Program-made: the position numbers and the translations under genes
Shown here: piece by piece, positions 16,933-26,577 of the stretch
Layout: every line of letters begins with the position of its first letter
Numbering within the stretch: the stretch's first letter is position 1
Notes under the pieces: model-generated
What the model saw: the letters and a program-made list of their open reading frames with translations, nothing else
Told to the model about the DNA's origin: nothing
Database searches by the model: none
Assembly: GCF_014698835.1 (NCBI RefSeq)
Contig: NZ_JACJTU010000012.1
Span: 124,001 to 188,000, forward strand
DNA: 64,000 nucleotides
From: Nostoc paludosum FACHB-159
GTDB lineage: Bacteria; Cyanobacteriota; Cyanobacteriia; Cyanobacteriales; Nostocaceae
Reading direction: 5' to 3'

Positions 16933-17736
16933 CTACCGATGCACTTGAACTCTAGGAAAGATATCACAGTCTATCGGTTCACCAGATTTTTTGGTTTTCA
17001 ATGAATTAAATTCTGGTACATCAATTTCTTCGAGGGGTTTGAAAGGCCACGCTTTCGGACGCTGATAATAAGTAACATCATCGCCAGTCCAATTCGTCAC
17101 TATTGCACGTCGTTGTGTAGAAGATATGTTAGTGACTGAATGATGAATTGTCAGAAAATGATGAATTAAGCAATCTCCAGCCTCCATATCCCAGGAGAGA
17201 ATTTCGTGAGGTTCTGGTTCTACAAACCAGGATGGGTTGGATCTTTCGCGTAACTCTTTGCCCCATTGATGAGAACCTTTGATATACTCTAATCGACCGT
17301 TTTCTTGTTTGACAGTATCTAGAGCCAGCCAAATTTTACAACACTGCCAACCTTGTACAGGCCAGTAAGGTAAGTCGTTATGCCACCCAATACGGCCATT
17401 TGATTCGGGTTTTTTAACAAAAAAACCGTCAGCCAAAAAGTTCAATTTTTTCGATTTTAAAACTTGAGCTGCAAGTGTTGGTAATGGAGATTCAAAAGCT
17501 AAAGCACGGAAATCAGCATCAATGAGCCAGATGCTACTGGCATGTTCCGCACTACCTTGTGGTCTTGGTGCATTCTTGTTCTCCAAAGGGCCAGGGATTG
17601 ATATATTTTTGTCAACCGCTGTTCGCATCCGTTCTACCCAGATATCATCCACAGCATTTTTGACGCAGATAACGCCATCTCGTTCAAAAGCTTCAACTTG
17701 TTGAGGGCTAATTTTTTGTGTGTCTACCTTCAGCAT
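16933..17736 (-). CDS. mysH: PhyH-family Fe(II)/2-oxoglutarate dioxygenase, candidate MysH
   Basis: A 267-aa phytanoyl-CoA dioxygenase-type enzyme. The facial triad is visible as His-x-Asp in IGWHNDLPYWPVQGW and the distal His in FLTIHHSVTN. The Arg in STQRRAIVTNW would hold 2-oxoglutarate. The N-terminal FERDGVICVKNAVDDIWVERM is typical of PhyH proteins. It sits 203 bp behind an MFS transporter on the minus strand, the pair divergent from mysABCD. A PhyH-type oxygenase named MysH is known in MAA clusters of some Nostoc strains, where it turns disubstituted MAAs into palythine-type products. Assignment here rests on family plus position. A role in other secondary metabolism is possible. Confidence 0.75.
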   Translation of the reverse strand: MLKVDTQKISPQQVEAFERDGVICVKNAVDDIWVERMRTAVDKNISIPGPLENKNAPRPQGSAEHASSIWLIDADFRALAFESPLPTLAAQVLKSKKLNFLADGFFVKKPESNGRIGWHNDLPYWPVQGWQCCKIWLALDTVKQENGRLEYIKGSHQWGKELRERSNPSWFVEPEPHEILSWDMEAGDCLIHHFLTIHHSVTNISSTQRRAIVTNWTGDDVTYYQRPKAWPFKPLEEIDVPEFNSLKTKKSGEPIDCDIFPRVQVHR

Positions 17737-17939
17737 TTTATCTTTTTTCAGATTTTGAAATTAAACTATTTTGGCTCAGAACTGCTAAATGCATATCACC
17801 CGATTTCAGTCATAATCTCAAGAATTAACTTTACTGAAATTAAGTTTTTTACTATCTAACAAAGAAAGCTTTTTCAGTATAAAGTAGATATTCATTTAGT
17901 TATTCTTTCTGGAGATGGACTATTTTTTAACAACCGTAG

Positions 17940-19397
17940 TTAAATAATTTCACACTTACTACCGAGATCCTTTTTAATAATTAGTGGTATTAGTGACGCT
18001 AGCCGTAAAATCCCAGACACAATGAAGACTTCGACTATGCCAAAAGAGCCAGCAAATTGAGCGATAAAGCCGCCTATAGTTGCTCCTAAAGCACCACTGA
18101 CCCCAGCAATAGCAGCTGCGATCGCAAAATAGATAGACTGATTTTTTAGCGGTGCAATTTCTATCTGGAGATTGTTGTTACACAAATCAACTCCTCCCCA
18201 ATTGGCGCCAATAAAAATGTGTAATAAAGGCAACCACAACCACAAATCTAAAGGGCTAGAACCAATCCGCAGCCACAGCCAAGGTATAACTGCAATCAGA
18301 ATTCCTGTAGAAATTAGAATCCGACGATTGCCAATTTTATCTGATAATTTTCCCCAAACAATTAACATCAGCATGTGTGCACCAGCTCGCAAGCTGTTGT
18401 AGAAAGTTACCCAGCTGACATCTAGATTTAGCGTATCTAGCAAATAGAGGTTAAAAAATGGGGCACTGAGGTTAACAGCAAACGTCCAAAAGCCGAAATA
18501 AAGCAGAAATACCAAATAATTGGAGTTTTTCTTAATGCTGCTAATTAAATCGTTTTCTGTTGTCAGGATTTGCGGCAAAGAAATTGCGCCAGATGTGTCG
18601 CCAAGTTCGTTTGGTGAGGAGTCTGCCTGAATCTCGCTAGTTTGAGATGAACTAGCATAATAAGTATTTTGTAATTGGGGATTCATATCTACCTGGAAAT
18701 ACTGACACCCCAAACTCACAATTCCAAAGAAAATGCCTACTAACAAAATCACTCCATAACCTTGGATGCTTCCCCCATACCAATGCGATATGGCTAAACC
18801 TGCTAAGGGTAAGCTAAGTAATTCTGTGAGGTTGGCAAGACTATTGCGTAGTCCGAAATATCTGCCTCGTAACTGTCGTGGGACTAACATTGCTATCCAA
18901 CTCAAGCATGATGCAATTGCTAATCCTCCTAAAAGATGAGTGCATAGGAGAATCGAGAGCGACAATATCACCAATTGATTGGAATCCAGCCATCCCCAGC
19001 TAAAACTAGCAATGCCAATTACTAAAATTACCCACAATAATCGAGCAATTCCGTGTGTTTGCAGCGAATACTGAAAGCGGCTGGTGCTGCGTTCAGACAA
19101 GTAAGCACCTATCGGCTGAAATAGATGTAGCAACATGGGGATAGAGGATACCAGACCAAAGACAACTGGACTGGCATCCAACTCCACCAAAAAATTACCC
19201 AGCAAAATTGAGCCAGTGGCAATGGAGAAAAGTGCTGCAAAAATGCCATCGGCGGTGGAAGCCCTCAAACTTGTGCGAATTGCATCTTTAGAAATACGAC
19301 TTGGTGTTGAGGTAGGAGCGAGTGGTGCTGATGGCGCAGCAATCTCAGCGATTTCTACAGTAATAGGTGTGCCTATTTCAGCCGGAACAAAATCCAT
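17940..19397 (-). CDS. MFS transporter, candidate MAA-associated exporter
   Basis: A 485-aa major facilitator protein. A ~45-residue Ala/Pro-rich cytoplasmic N-terminus precedes about 12 membrane helices, split by a polar loop (about 235-275, SSSQTSEIQADSSPNELGDTSG). Typical MFS loop features are present: LSERSTSRFQY after helix 2, VPRQLRGRYFGLRNSLANLTE in the first half and WGKLSDKIGNRRILIS in the second. Substrate is not deducible from sequence. Its position 203 bp upstream of the PhyH-type gene on the same strand, and divergent from mysA, makes transport of mycosporines or a precursor a reasonable inference. Confidence 0.85.
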   Translation of the reverse strand: MDFVPAEIGTPITVEIAEIAAPSAPLAPTSTPSRISKDAIRTSLRASTADGIFAALFSIATGSILLGNFLVELDASPVVFGLVSSIPMLLHLFQPIGAYLSERSTSRFQYSLQTHGIARLLWVILVIGIASFSWGWLDSNQLVILSLSILLCTHLLGGLAIASCLSWIAMLVPRQLRGRYFGLRNSLANLTELLSLPLAGLAISHWYGGSIQGYGVILLVGIFFGIVSLGCQYFQVDMNPQLQNTYYASSSQTSEIQADSSPNELGDTSGAISLPQILTTENDLISSIKKNSNYLVFLLYFGFWTFAVNLSAPFFNLYLLDTLNLDVSWVTFYNSLRAGAHMLMLIVWGKLSDKIGNRRILISTGILIAVIPWLWLRIGSSPLDLWLWLPLLHIFIGANWGGVDLCNNNLQIEIAPLKNQSIYFAIAAAIAGVSGALGATIGGFIAQFAGSFGIVEVFIVSGILRLASLIPLIIKKDLGSKCEII

Positions 19398-20590
19398 AAA
19401 TGTAGTACTTCAAAAAATATAGGGAAACATCCCAATTAGAGAGTATCTATAAAATCCATAAAAAGGGAAGGGAAACGCGATCGCTTAAAAACAGAAATTT
19501 CTTATCAATCAGACTAAGGTTATACGTATAAATACTCATTATAAAAATTCTTTCTTTTCAAACAAGAAATCACTTGCTTTAAACCTTTATAAGAACGTGG
19601 GATAGTTGAAGCGGACAAGGACAAAGAATCAAACCAGTAAACAGCCATGTAAGGATATCTTAGTACAAAAAAGTTTGAAATTTGATTGTTCGTAGGTCGA
19701 TCTGGGTAATTTTACTTTTTCTTTGAGCTAGAAATGAAACCTAAATCTCTGGGCGATTAAGATAGTCGGCGTCAAAAAAATAAACTATGTTAAGATAAGT
19801 AAATACTTAGAATATGTTGACCAAGGTAACTAAAAGCTTTTGAGTAGCGATCGCGATAAAATTCTATTCAAACCAAGAAATATTCATGGTATTTGTGCTT
19901 CAGAGAAAGAGTAAATAACAAAAACAATGTGTAAAATTTTACTATATATATGTCTGCTTAACTTTTATTTACATAGTTATTAATTTTCCCGCTGACTTCT
20001 CCTGGCATGGATGATGCCGTATCGTCTCGCTAATCAAAGATTAGCTTTTTAAATCAACGCTCAAATCGCCAAATACTCAAAATCTAGTTTTTTTTGTTTG
20101 AAATCTACCTTTGGTGTAGGTGCAATTTTTGAAAAATAGTGATACGTTAACTAATGTAAACAAGTGTCTAAGCTTTCTAAGCAAGTAAAACCACTCTCTT
20201 AGCTTGCTTTTAAACCGTTATTCAGCTACTAAAAGTCCGTAAACCTTGAGGCTAGACATAGAAGTGACAGTCTGATAATCTGATAAAATCAATGAAGTTT
20301 TGTTGCGTAAATTTGCGATCCCCTTAAGGTTCAGCGAAGACTTAAGGCCTTTGGCTGTGCTGGTGAAATGACACTAGATGCACTTCATCTCTGGTGCTGT
20401 AGTTTGTCATTTCTAAATCTGCAATCCAACGAGATTTCATTCAGATTTACGGTTTTTTCTCACGAATCGCAGGCAACTTACTTGCTTGCGACATAATGTC
20501 CCAAGTTAAGTCACTCTCAAAGAGAAGTGCTTAAAATTACGATTGCATCAGTACCAAAGTAACAATTTCTTTCACTTAGAGGCAAAATTT
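19398..20590. promoter_or_regulatory. 1.2-kb divergent region upstream of mysA
   Basis: No gene recognised. Inverted repeats in the mysA-proximal part: aagcaag/cttgctt (about 20178-20212), ccttaag/cttaagg (about 20323-20348), and gaaatgaca (20365-20373) with tgtcatttc (20405-20413) enclosing agatg/catct. Such a long leader is unusual for the window and probably holds a long 5' untranslated region and the promoters for both the MFS-PhyH pair and mysABCD. Confidence 0.5.
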
Positions 20591-21823
20591 GTGAGCATCG
20601 TTCAAACAAAACTCCAAGCTACCGAAAACAAATTTCACGTAGAAGCTTATGAAAAGATTGAGTATGAATTAGTTTATGTAGATGGCGTTTTTGATATTGC
20701 TAATCCAGAACTTGCAGAGATATATAGAAGTTTTGGCAGATGCTTGGCTGTTATCGATACTAATGTCTACAATTTTTACGCTACTCAAATTGAGAAATAT
20801 TTCCGCTATTACAATCTCGATTTGAGGATTTTTACTCTGACTATTACCGAACCAAACAAATCTATTCAAACCTTTGAGAAGATTATAGATGTGTTCGCAG
20901 ACTTCAAATTAGTGCGAAAAGAGCCAGTATTAGTCATCGGTGGTGGTTTAATTACAGACGTTGTAGGTTTTGCTTGCTCTACCTATCGCCGTAGTAGTAA
21001 CTACATTCGGATTCCTACTTCTTTGATTGGTTTGATTGATGCTAGCGTCGCTATCAAGGTAGCAGTTAATCATCGGAAGTTGAAAAATCGTTTGGGTGCT
21101 TATCATGCTTCCCAAAAAGTTTTATTAGACTTTTCTCTGTTGGGGACATTACCAAAAAATCAAGTGCGTAATGGAATGGCAGAATTAGTCAAAATTGCTG
21201 TAGTTGCTCATGGGGGTGTGTTTGAGTGGTTAGAAAAGTATGGTAAAGAATTGCTTGATACCCACTTTGGCAATATCGATGGAACTCCAGAGATTAAACA
21301 AATAGCTCATAGTCTGACTTACGAAGCCATCAAAAAAATGTTGGAGTTAGAAGTACCTAACCTCCACGAACTAGATTTAGATAGAGCAATTGCTTATGGA
21401 CATACTTGGAGTCCGACTTTAGAACTTGCGCCACACATTCCGATGTTTCACGGACATGCGGTGAGTATCGATATGGCTTTATCTGCAACCATCGCAGCTA
21501 ATAGAGGGTATATCACAATTGAAGAACGCGATCGCATTTTAGGATTAATCAGCGATTTGGGACTAGCTCTCGACCATCCTTTAATGGATGAAGAACTATT
21601 GTGGGACGCTACCGAGTCTATCACTCTGACACGAGATGGTTTGTTGAGAGCCGCGATGCCGAGGCCAATTGGTACTTGCTTCTATATGAATGATTTAACA
21701 CGGGAAGAATTGGCACAAGGTTTAGCAGACCACAAGCAGCTTTGCGTTAACTATCCTCGTGGTGGCGAAGGTGTGGATATGTACCCCGTTTATCAGACAG
21801 AACTAGTTGGGAGTGCCATATAA
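20591..21823 (+). CDS. mysA: Desmethyl-4-deoxygadusol synthase (sedoheptulose 7-phosphate cyclase)
   Basis: First MAA enzyme: an NAD-dependent dehydroquinate-synthase-like cyclase converting sedoheptulose 7-phosphate to desmethyl-4-deoxygadusol. Visible signatures are [22 protein letters not shown] (NAD and metal region), the [23 protein letters not shown] block, [28 protein letters not shown] and [14 protein letters not shown] with metal-binding His. I place the start at the GTG of 20591 (first residues [17 protein letters not shown]), giving 410 aa, the length I recall for N. punctiforme MysA. A TTG at 20543 would add 16 residues. The stop TAATG overlaps the mysB start by one base, so translation is probably coupled. 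Confidence 0.95.
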   Translation: MSIVQTKLQATENKFHVEAYEKIEYELVYVDGVFDIANPELAEIYRSFGRCLAVIDTNVYNFYATQIEKYFRYYNLDLRIFTLTITEPNKSIQTFEKIIDVFADFKLVRKEPVLVIGGGLITDVVGFACSTYRRSSNYIRIPTSLIGLIDASVAIKVAVNHRKLKNRLGAYHASQKVLLDFSLLGTLPKNQVRNGMAELVKIAVVAHGGVFEWLEKYGKELLDTHFGNIDGTPEIKQIAHSLTYEAIKKMLELEVPNLHELDLDRAIAYGHTWSPTLELAPHIPMFHGHAVSIDMALSATIAANRGYITIEERDRILGLISDLGLALDHPLMDEELLWDATESITLTRDGLLRAAMPRPIGTCFYMNDLTREELAQGLADHKQLCVNYPRGGEGVDMYPVYQTELVGSAI

Positions 21824-22659
21824 TGTCCACCACAATTGCCAAGCCCACAGCTAGACCAGTCACACCGGTAGGCATCTTAGCAAAGAAGCTAGAAGCTATT
21901 GTCCAAAAAATTAACCAACGCACAGATTTACCTGCGGATTTAGTCGATAACATCACTCAAGCATGGCAGTTGGCAGCTGGTTTAGATCCTTATTTGGAAG
22001 AATATACAACCCCTGAATCACCCGCTTTAACTGTACTTGCCGAAAAAACATCAACAGAAGCATGGCAAGAACACTTTAGTGAAGGCACAACAGTACGACC
22101 TCTAGAACAAGAGATGCTATCCGGCCATGTAGAAGGACAAACCCTAAAAATGTTTGTTCATATGACCAAGGCCAAAAAAGTACTCGAAATAGGGATGTTT
22201 ACAGGTTATTCTGCATTGGCAATGGCTGAGGCATTACCTCCAGATGGAGTGCTGGTTGCTTGTGAAGTAGATCCCTTTGCTGCGGAAGTTGGACAAGCAG
22301 TTTTTGACAAATCTCCTGACGGTCAAAAAATCCGGGTGGAATTAGGGCCAGCTTTGGAAACCTTAGATAAGTTAATAGAAGCTGGAGAATCCTTTGACAT
22401 GGTGTTTATCGACGCAGATAAAAAGGAGTACATAACCTACTTTCAAACATTGCTAGATACTAATTTGCTAGCACCGTCAGGATTTATTTGTGTAGATAAC
22501 ACCCTACTGCAAGGAGAGGTTTATTTACCCGCACAACAACGCACTTCTAATGGTGAAGCGATCGCTCAATTTAATCGTGCCGTAGCACTCGAAAAGCGCG
22601 TAGAACAGGTAATACTCCCCCTACGAGATGGCTTGACGATTATCCGCAGAATTGCGTGA
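21823..22659 (+). CDS. mysB: O-methyltransferase making 4-deoxygadusol
   Basis: A 278-aa class I SAM-dependent methyltransferase of the caffeoyl-CoA O-methyltransferase type that methylates desmethyl-4-deoxygadusol. The SAM-binding motif is VLEIGMFTGYSALAMAEAL. The metal/acidic motif is FDMVFIDADKKEYITYF, and VDNTLLQGEVY is the third conserved block. N-terminal ~100 residues are helical and specific to MysB proteins. It starts within the mysA stop codon and is followed 6 bp later by mysC, so mysABC is one operon. Confidence 0.95.
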   Translation: MSTTIAKPTARPVTPVGILAKKLEAIVQKINQRTDLPADLVDNITQAWQLAAGLDPYLEEYTTPESPALTVLAEKTSTEAWQEHFSEGTTVRPLEQEMLSGHVEGQTLKMFVHMTKAKKVLEIGMFTGYSALAMAEALPPDGVLVACEVDPFAAEVGQAVFDKSPDGQKIRVELGPALETLDKLIEAGESFDMVFIDADKKEYITYFQTLLDTNLLAPSGFICVDNTLLQGEVYLPAQQRTSNGEAIAQFNRAVALEKRVEQVILPLRDGLTIIRRIA

Positions 22660-22665
22660 TTGCGT

Positions 22666-24060
22666 ATGGCACAATCTATTTCCGTTTCTTCTTCACCTGC
22701 TATACCGTCTTTACCTTCAGAGACAAAAATAGCCGTAATTATCCAAAATATTTTGACTTTGGCGTTGCTATTATTAGCACTGCCAATCAATGCCGCGATC
22801 GTTTTAGTGACTTTGTTGTGGCATACTATCTCGCGTCCTTTCCAGCAGCCAGCCACCAAAGCCGCAAACCCCAAAAATATCCTGATTAGTGGCGGCAAAA
22901 TGACCAAAGCTTTACAGATAGCGCGGTCATGCGCTGCTGCTGGACACAGAGTGGTGCTGATAGAAACCCACAAATATTGGCTATCTGGGCATCGATTTTC
23001 CCAAGCTGTTGACAAGTTTTATACTGTTCCTGCGCCGCAAGAAAATCCAGAACGCTATACTCAGGCTTTGATAGACATCATCAAACAAGAAAATATCGAT
23101 GTCTACATTCCTGTGACCAGTCCCTTGGGTAGTTACTACGACTCCCTGGCCAAGCCATCACTGTCGAAGTATTGCGAAGTATTTCACTTTGATGCAGATA
23201 TTACCGAGAGATTGGATGATAAATTTGCCTTTGCCGAAACAGCGCGATCGCTTGGTTTATCAGTGCCTAAATCTTTCAAAATTACCTCTGCCGAACAAGT
23301 TCTAAATTTCGACTTCTCCCAGGAATCTCGCAAATATATCCTCAAGAGTATTCCTTACGATTCAGTACGGCGTTTAGACTTAACTAAGCTTCCCTGTGCC
23401 ACTCCAGAAGAAACAGCTGCATTCGTCAGAAGCTTGCCAATCAGCCCGGAAAAGCCTTGGATTATGCAAGAATTTATTCCCGGCAATGAATTTTGTACCC
23501 ATAGCACCGTCCGGGATGGCGAATTGCGATTGCACTGTTGCTGTGAATCTTCAGCTTTTCAAGTTAACTATGAAAACGTTGAAAATTCCCAAATCAGGGA
23601 ATGGGTGAGGCATTTTGTCAAGGAACTGAAACTTACAGGACAGGTTTCCTTTGACTTTATTCAGGCTGAGGATGGCAGAGTATATGCTATTGAGTGTAAC
23701 CCCCGCACGCACTCTGCAATTACTACTTTCTACGACCATCCCCAAGTTGCCCAAGCCTACCTAGATAAAGAACCGATGGCTCAAACGTTACAGCCATTGC
23801 CAACCAGTAAACCAACTTATTGGACTTATCACGAAGTCTGGCGTTTGACTGGTATCCGTTCTTTTACGCAATTGAAAAAATGGATTGCAAATATTTGGCG
23901 GGGAACTGATGCAATTTATAAACCAGATGACCCGTTACCATTTTTAATGGTGCATCATTGGCAAATTCCTTTACTCTTGCTCAAGAATCTACGTCAGCTC
24001 AAAGGTTGGACGCGCATAGATTTCAACATCGGCAAATTGGTGGAATTGGGGGGAGATTAA
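22666..24060 (+). CDS. mysC: ATP-grasp ligase making mycosporine-glycine
   Basis: A 464-aa ATP-grasp protein that joins glycine to activated 4-deoxygadusol. It starts at ATG 22666, 6 bp after the mysB stop; an in-frame TTG two codons upstream is less likely. A hydrophobic N-terminal helix (about 25-52, IIQNILTLALLLLALPINAAIVLVTLL) could anchor it to membrane. The pre-ATP-grasp segment is ILISGGKMTKALQIARSCAAAGH. The ATP-grasp core has KYILKSIPYDSVRR, WIMQEFIPGNEFCTHS and the metal site FDFIQAEDGRVYAIECNPRTHSAITTFY. Close to N. punctiforme MysC from memory. Confidence 0.95.
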   Translation: MAQSISVSSSPAIPSLPSETKIAVIIQNILTLALLLLALPINAAIVLVTLLWHTISRPFQQPATKAANPKNILISGGKMTKALQIARSCAAAGHRVVLIETHKYWLSGHRFSQAVDKFYTVPAPQENPERYTQALIDIIKQENIDVYIPVTSPLGSYYDSLAKPSLSKYCEVFHFDADITERLDDKFAFAETARSLGLSVPKSFKITSAEQVLNFDFSQESRKYILKSIPYDSVRRLDLTKLPCATPEETAAFVRSLPISPEKPWIMQEFIPGNEFCTHSTVRDGELRLHCCCESSAFQVNYENVENSQIREWVRHFVKELKLTGQVSFDFIQAEDGRVYAIECNPRTHSAITTFYDHPQVAQAYLDKEPMAQTLQPLPTSKPTYWTYHEVWRLTGIRSFTQLKKWIANIWRGTDAIYKPDDPLPFLMVHHWQIPLLLLKNLRQLKGWTRIDFNIGKLVELGGD

Positions 24061-24100
24061 TACCGAGGCTGCTACGGATTACCAAGAAATAAATTACTAC

Positions 24101-24160
24101 TTGTGCGGTGGGCGTCTCGCCCGCCCGCAAACAAGGGCGGACATCTTGTCCGTCCCACAA
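24101..24160. repeat. GC-rich palindromic repeat between mysC and mysD, copy 2
   Basis: Begins ttgtgcggtgggcgtctc, centre caaacaaggg, ends ccgtcccacaa. Same family as 13720-13774 and 61628-61689. It occupies half of the 122-bp gap between mysC and mysD and could fold in the transcript. Confidence 0.8.
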
Positions 24161-24182
24161 TAAAAGTTAGAGAACATGAATC

Positions 24183-25208
24183 ATGTCAGTACTTCGTATC
24201 CTTCATTTAGTTGGCTCTGCACAGAATGATTTTTACTGCGATTTGTCACGCCTGTACGCCCAAGACTGTTTGGCAGCAACGGCAGAGCTGCACTATGACT
24301 CTACGATCGCATATATTACCCCCGATGGCGAGTGGCGATTTCCTACCTCCCTCAGCCGAGAAGATATTGCTCAGGCTAAACCGATGCCTGTGTTTGAAGC
24401 CATAGAGTTCATTGCAGCACAAAACATTGACATCGTGTTACCACAAATGTTTTGTATCCCTGGAATGACTTACTACCGCGCCTTATTCGACCTCCTGAAA
24501 ATTCCTTACATAGGCAATACTCCGGATCTCATGGCAATAACGGCTCACAAAGCCAGAACCAAAGCAATTGTGGAAGCAGCAGGGGTAAAAGTGCCTTTTG
24601 GAGAACTGCTGCGCCAAGGAGATGTTCCGACAATTGCACCTCCAGTAGTTATTAAACCCGTAAGTTCAGACAACTCACTAGGGGTAACTCTAGTTAAAGA
24701 TGCTGCCGAGTATGACGCGGCGCTGGAGAAAGCATTTGAATATGCAGATGAAGCGATGGTAGAAACATTCATCGAAGGTCGAGAAGTCAGATGCGGCATC
24801 ATTGTTAAAGACGGGGAGTTAATTGGTTTACCTCTTGAAGAGTATTTGGTAGACTCTCATGAAAAACCCATCCGCACCTATGCCGATAAACTCAAAAAAA
24901 CAGACGATGGCAACTTGGGTTTCGCCGCAAAAGGTAATAACAAGTCTTGGATTTTAGACCCTAATGACCCGATTACCCAAAAGGTTCAGGAAGTAGCTAA
25001 GAAATGCCATCAGGCTTTGGGTTGTCGCCACTACAGTTTATTTGACTTTCGCATCGATTCACAGGGACAACCTTGGTTTTTAGAAGCTGGGTTGTATTGT
25101 TCTTTTGCCCCCAAAAGCGTGATTTCCTCTATGGCGAAAGCAGTAGGAATCTCTTTAAATGAGTTATTAATGATAGCGATCGATGAAACGTTGGGCAGTA
25201 ATAAGTAA
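24183..25208 (+). CDS. mysD: D-Ala-D-Ala ligase-like MAA synthase
   Basis: A 341-aa ATP-grasp enzyme of the D-Ala-D-Ala ligase type that adds a second amino acid, usually serine or threonine, to mycosporine-glycine, giving shinorine or porphyra-334. Motifs: LPQMFCIPGMTYYRALFDLLKIPYIGNTPD, KPVSSDNSLGVTLV (ATP binding), MVETFIEGREVRCGIIV, and CRHYSLFDFRIDSQGQPWFLEAGLYCSFAPKSV (metal site and family-specific end). Present instead of the NRPS-like MysE route. It lies 122 bp after mysC behind a GC-rich palindrome, so it may be transcribed with the operon at a reduced level. Confidence 0.95.
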   Translation: MSVLRILHLVGSAQNDFYCDLSRLYAQDCLAATAELHYDSTIAYITPDGEWRFPTSLSREDIAQAKPMPVFEAIEFIAAQNIDIVLPQMFCIPGMTYYRALFDLLKIPYIGNTPDLMAITAHKARTKAIVEAAGVKVPFGELLRQGDVPTIAPPVVIKPVSSDNSLGVTLVKDAAEYDAALEKAFEYADEAMVETFIEGREVRCGIIVKDGELIGLPLEEYLVDSHEKPIRTYADKLKKTDDGNLGFAAKGNNKSWILDPNDPITQKVQEVAKKCHQALGCRHYSLFDFRIDSQGQPWFLEAGLYCSFAPKSVISSMAKAVGISLNELLMIAIDETLGSNK

Positions 25209-25392
25209 GTCGGCGTAAATAATTATCGTTGGAATCAGGCAATAGGCAATAGGAATAAGGGTTTGAGCTAGTTTATTTTTTTTAATATAGTTTGTTTGAT
25301 TTTATTCTGCCAACTTATACCAATTCTGTATGAAGATGCGCCAAAGTATATAAGAAACGAACCGCAAAGGGCGCAAAGGACACAAAGTAAAA

Positions 25393-25414
25393 AAAGAAAG
25401 AAAGAAAGAAAGAA
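25393..25414 (+). repeat. (gaaa)n microsatellite
   Basis: About five exact tandem gaaa units preceded by an A-run. Simple repeats of this kind are uncommon elsewhere in the window. Confidence 0.75.
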
Positions 25415-25663
25415 GCAAGCCAAGAGAATTTGGCGCAGCCTCACAAAGAAATGGTATTACTTACAGCAGATTGCAAAGGAGTGATACCATTTCACTAAAA
25501 TCCTGATACAAATTCTTTCCCCTTTGCTCCCCTGCTCCTCTGCTCCCCTGCTTGCCTAAATGTATCAAATTGAAAGTGAAACGGTATGAGGTACAGATAA
25601 TCGTAGGTTGGAAAATCTTATAGCAATCCTAAGTCATTCGTGAAAAAATCTATTGCCTATACT

Positions 25664-25721
25664 TCGACTTCTCTACGAGACGCTACGCGTAGCTTGCTTC
25701 CCCGTAGGGGTACGCTCAGTA
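25664..25721. repeat. Palindromic dispersed repeat (ctacgagacgctacgcgtag type)
   Basis: Contains ctacgagacgctacgcgtag followed by cttgcttccccgtagggg, with inner self-complementary parts (ctacgcgtag and ccccgtagggg). Sequences of this type are dispersed in Nostoc genomes. Confidence 0.6.
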
Positions 25722-25803
25722 CAAGTTGCCTATTGCCTATCTAATTGGTATCAGTTCCAAATTATTGGACAATTGACACTGAACTATTGACTTTTCACTA
25801 ACA

Positions 25804-26577
25804 ATGGCTTCTCTGGAAAATCAAATCATTTTAATTACTGGCGCTAGTAGTGGTATTGGTACTGCTTGTGCCAAAATTTTTGCTGGTGCGGGTGCAAAAC
25901 TCATCTTAGCGGCACGGCGGTTAGAACGTTTGCAACAACTGGCAGATACTCTCACTCAAGATTTTAATACTGAAGTTCATTTGTTAGAGCTAGATGTGCG
26001 CGATCGCTCTGCTGTAGAATCTGCCATCTCTAATCTACCCTCCTCTTGGTCTGACATCGATATTTTGATTAATAATGCTGGTTTGAGTCGCGGTTTAGAC
26101 AAGTTGCATGAGGGTAGTTTTACAGATTGGGAAGAGATGATTGATACTAATATTAAAGGTTTACTTTATCTCTCCCGTTATGTTGTTCCTGGAATGGTCA
26201 GCCGCAGTCGCGGTCATGTGGTCAATTTAGGCTCCATTGCCGGACATCAAACTTATCCTGGCGGCAATGTATACTGTGCTACTAAAGCGGCGGTGAGGGT
26301 AATTTCTGAAGGCTTAAAACAAGATCTGTTGGGTACTCCTGTACGGGTAACTTCCGTTGACCCTGGTATGGTAGAAACGGAATTTAGTGAAGTGCGCTTT
26401 CATGGTGATACTGAACGCGCCAAAAAAGTTTACCAGGGAGTCACCCCTTTAACTCCCGACGATATCGCTGATGTGATATTTTTCTGCGTGACGCGATCGC
26501 CCCATGTCAATATTAATGAAGTTGTGCTAATGCCCGTTGACCAAGCCAGCGCTACCTTAGTTAACCGACGCACTTAG
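25804..26577 (+). CDS. Short-chain dehydrogenase, YdfG-like
   Basis: A 257-aa classical SDR. NADP site: ITGASSGIGTACAKIFAGAGAKLILAARR. The NNAG motif is INNAGLSRG, the catalytic Ser is in LGSIAGHQTYPGGN and the Tyr-Lys pair in VYCATKAAVR. The PG motif is VDPGMVETEF. Closest in style to YdfG, which oxidises 3-hydroxy acids such as L-allo-threonine or serine and reduces malonic semialdehyde. It is a single gene 0.6 kb after mysD, and no direct link to MAA synthesis is evident. Confidence 0.9.
   Translation: MASLENQIILITGASSGIGTACAKIFAGAGAKLILAARRLERLQQLADTLTQDFNTEVHLLELDVRDRSAVESAISNLPSSWSDIDILINNAGLSRGLDKLHEGSFTDWEEMIDTNIKGLLYLSRYVVPGMVSRSRGHVVNLGSIAGHQTYPGGNVYCATKAAVRVISEGLKQDLLGTPVRVTSVDPGMVETEFSEVRFHGDTERAKKVYQGVTPLTPDDIADVIFFCVTRSPHVNINEVVLMPVDQASATLVNRRT

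Larger units (their letters stand above)
25209..25803. other. Repeat-rich intergenic region after mysD
   Basis: Contains a heptamer trace (about 25233-25253), a fragment of the accgcaaagggcgcaaaggac family (about 25359-25385), a (gaaa)n microsatellite (25393-25414), a tgctcc(c)ctgct run, and a palindromic repeat at 25664-25721. The 62-codon frame at 25296-25484 is made of these repeats and is not annotated. Confidence 0.5.
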
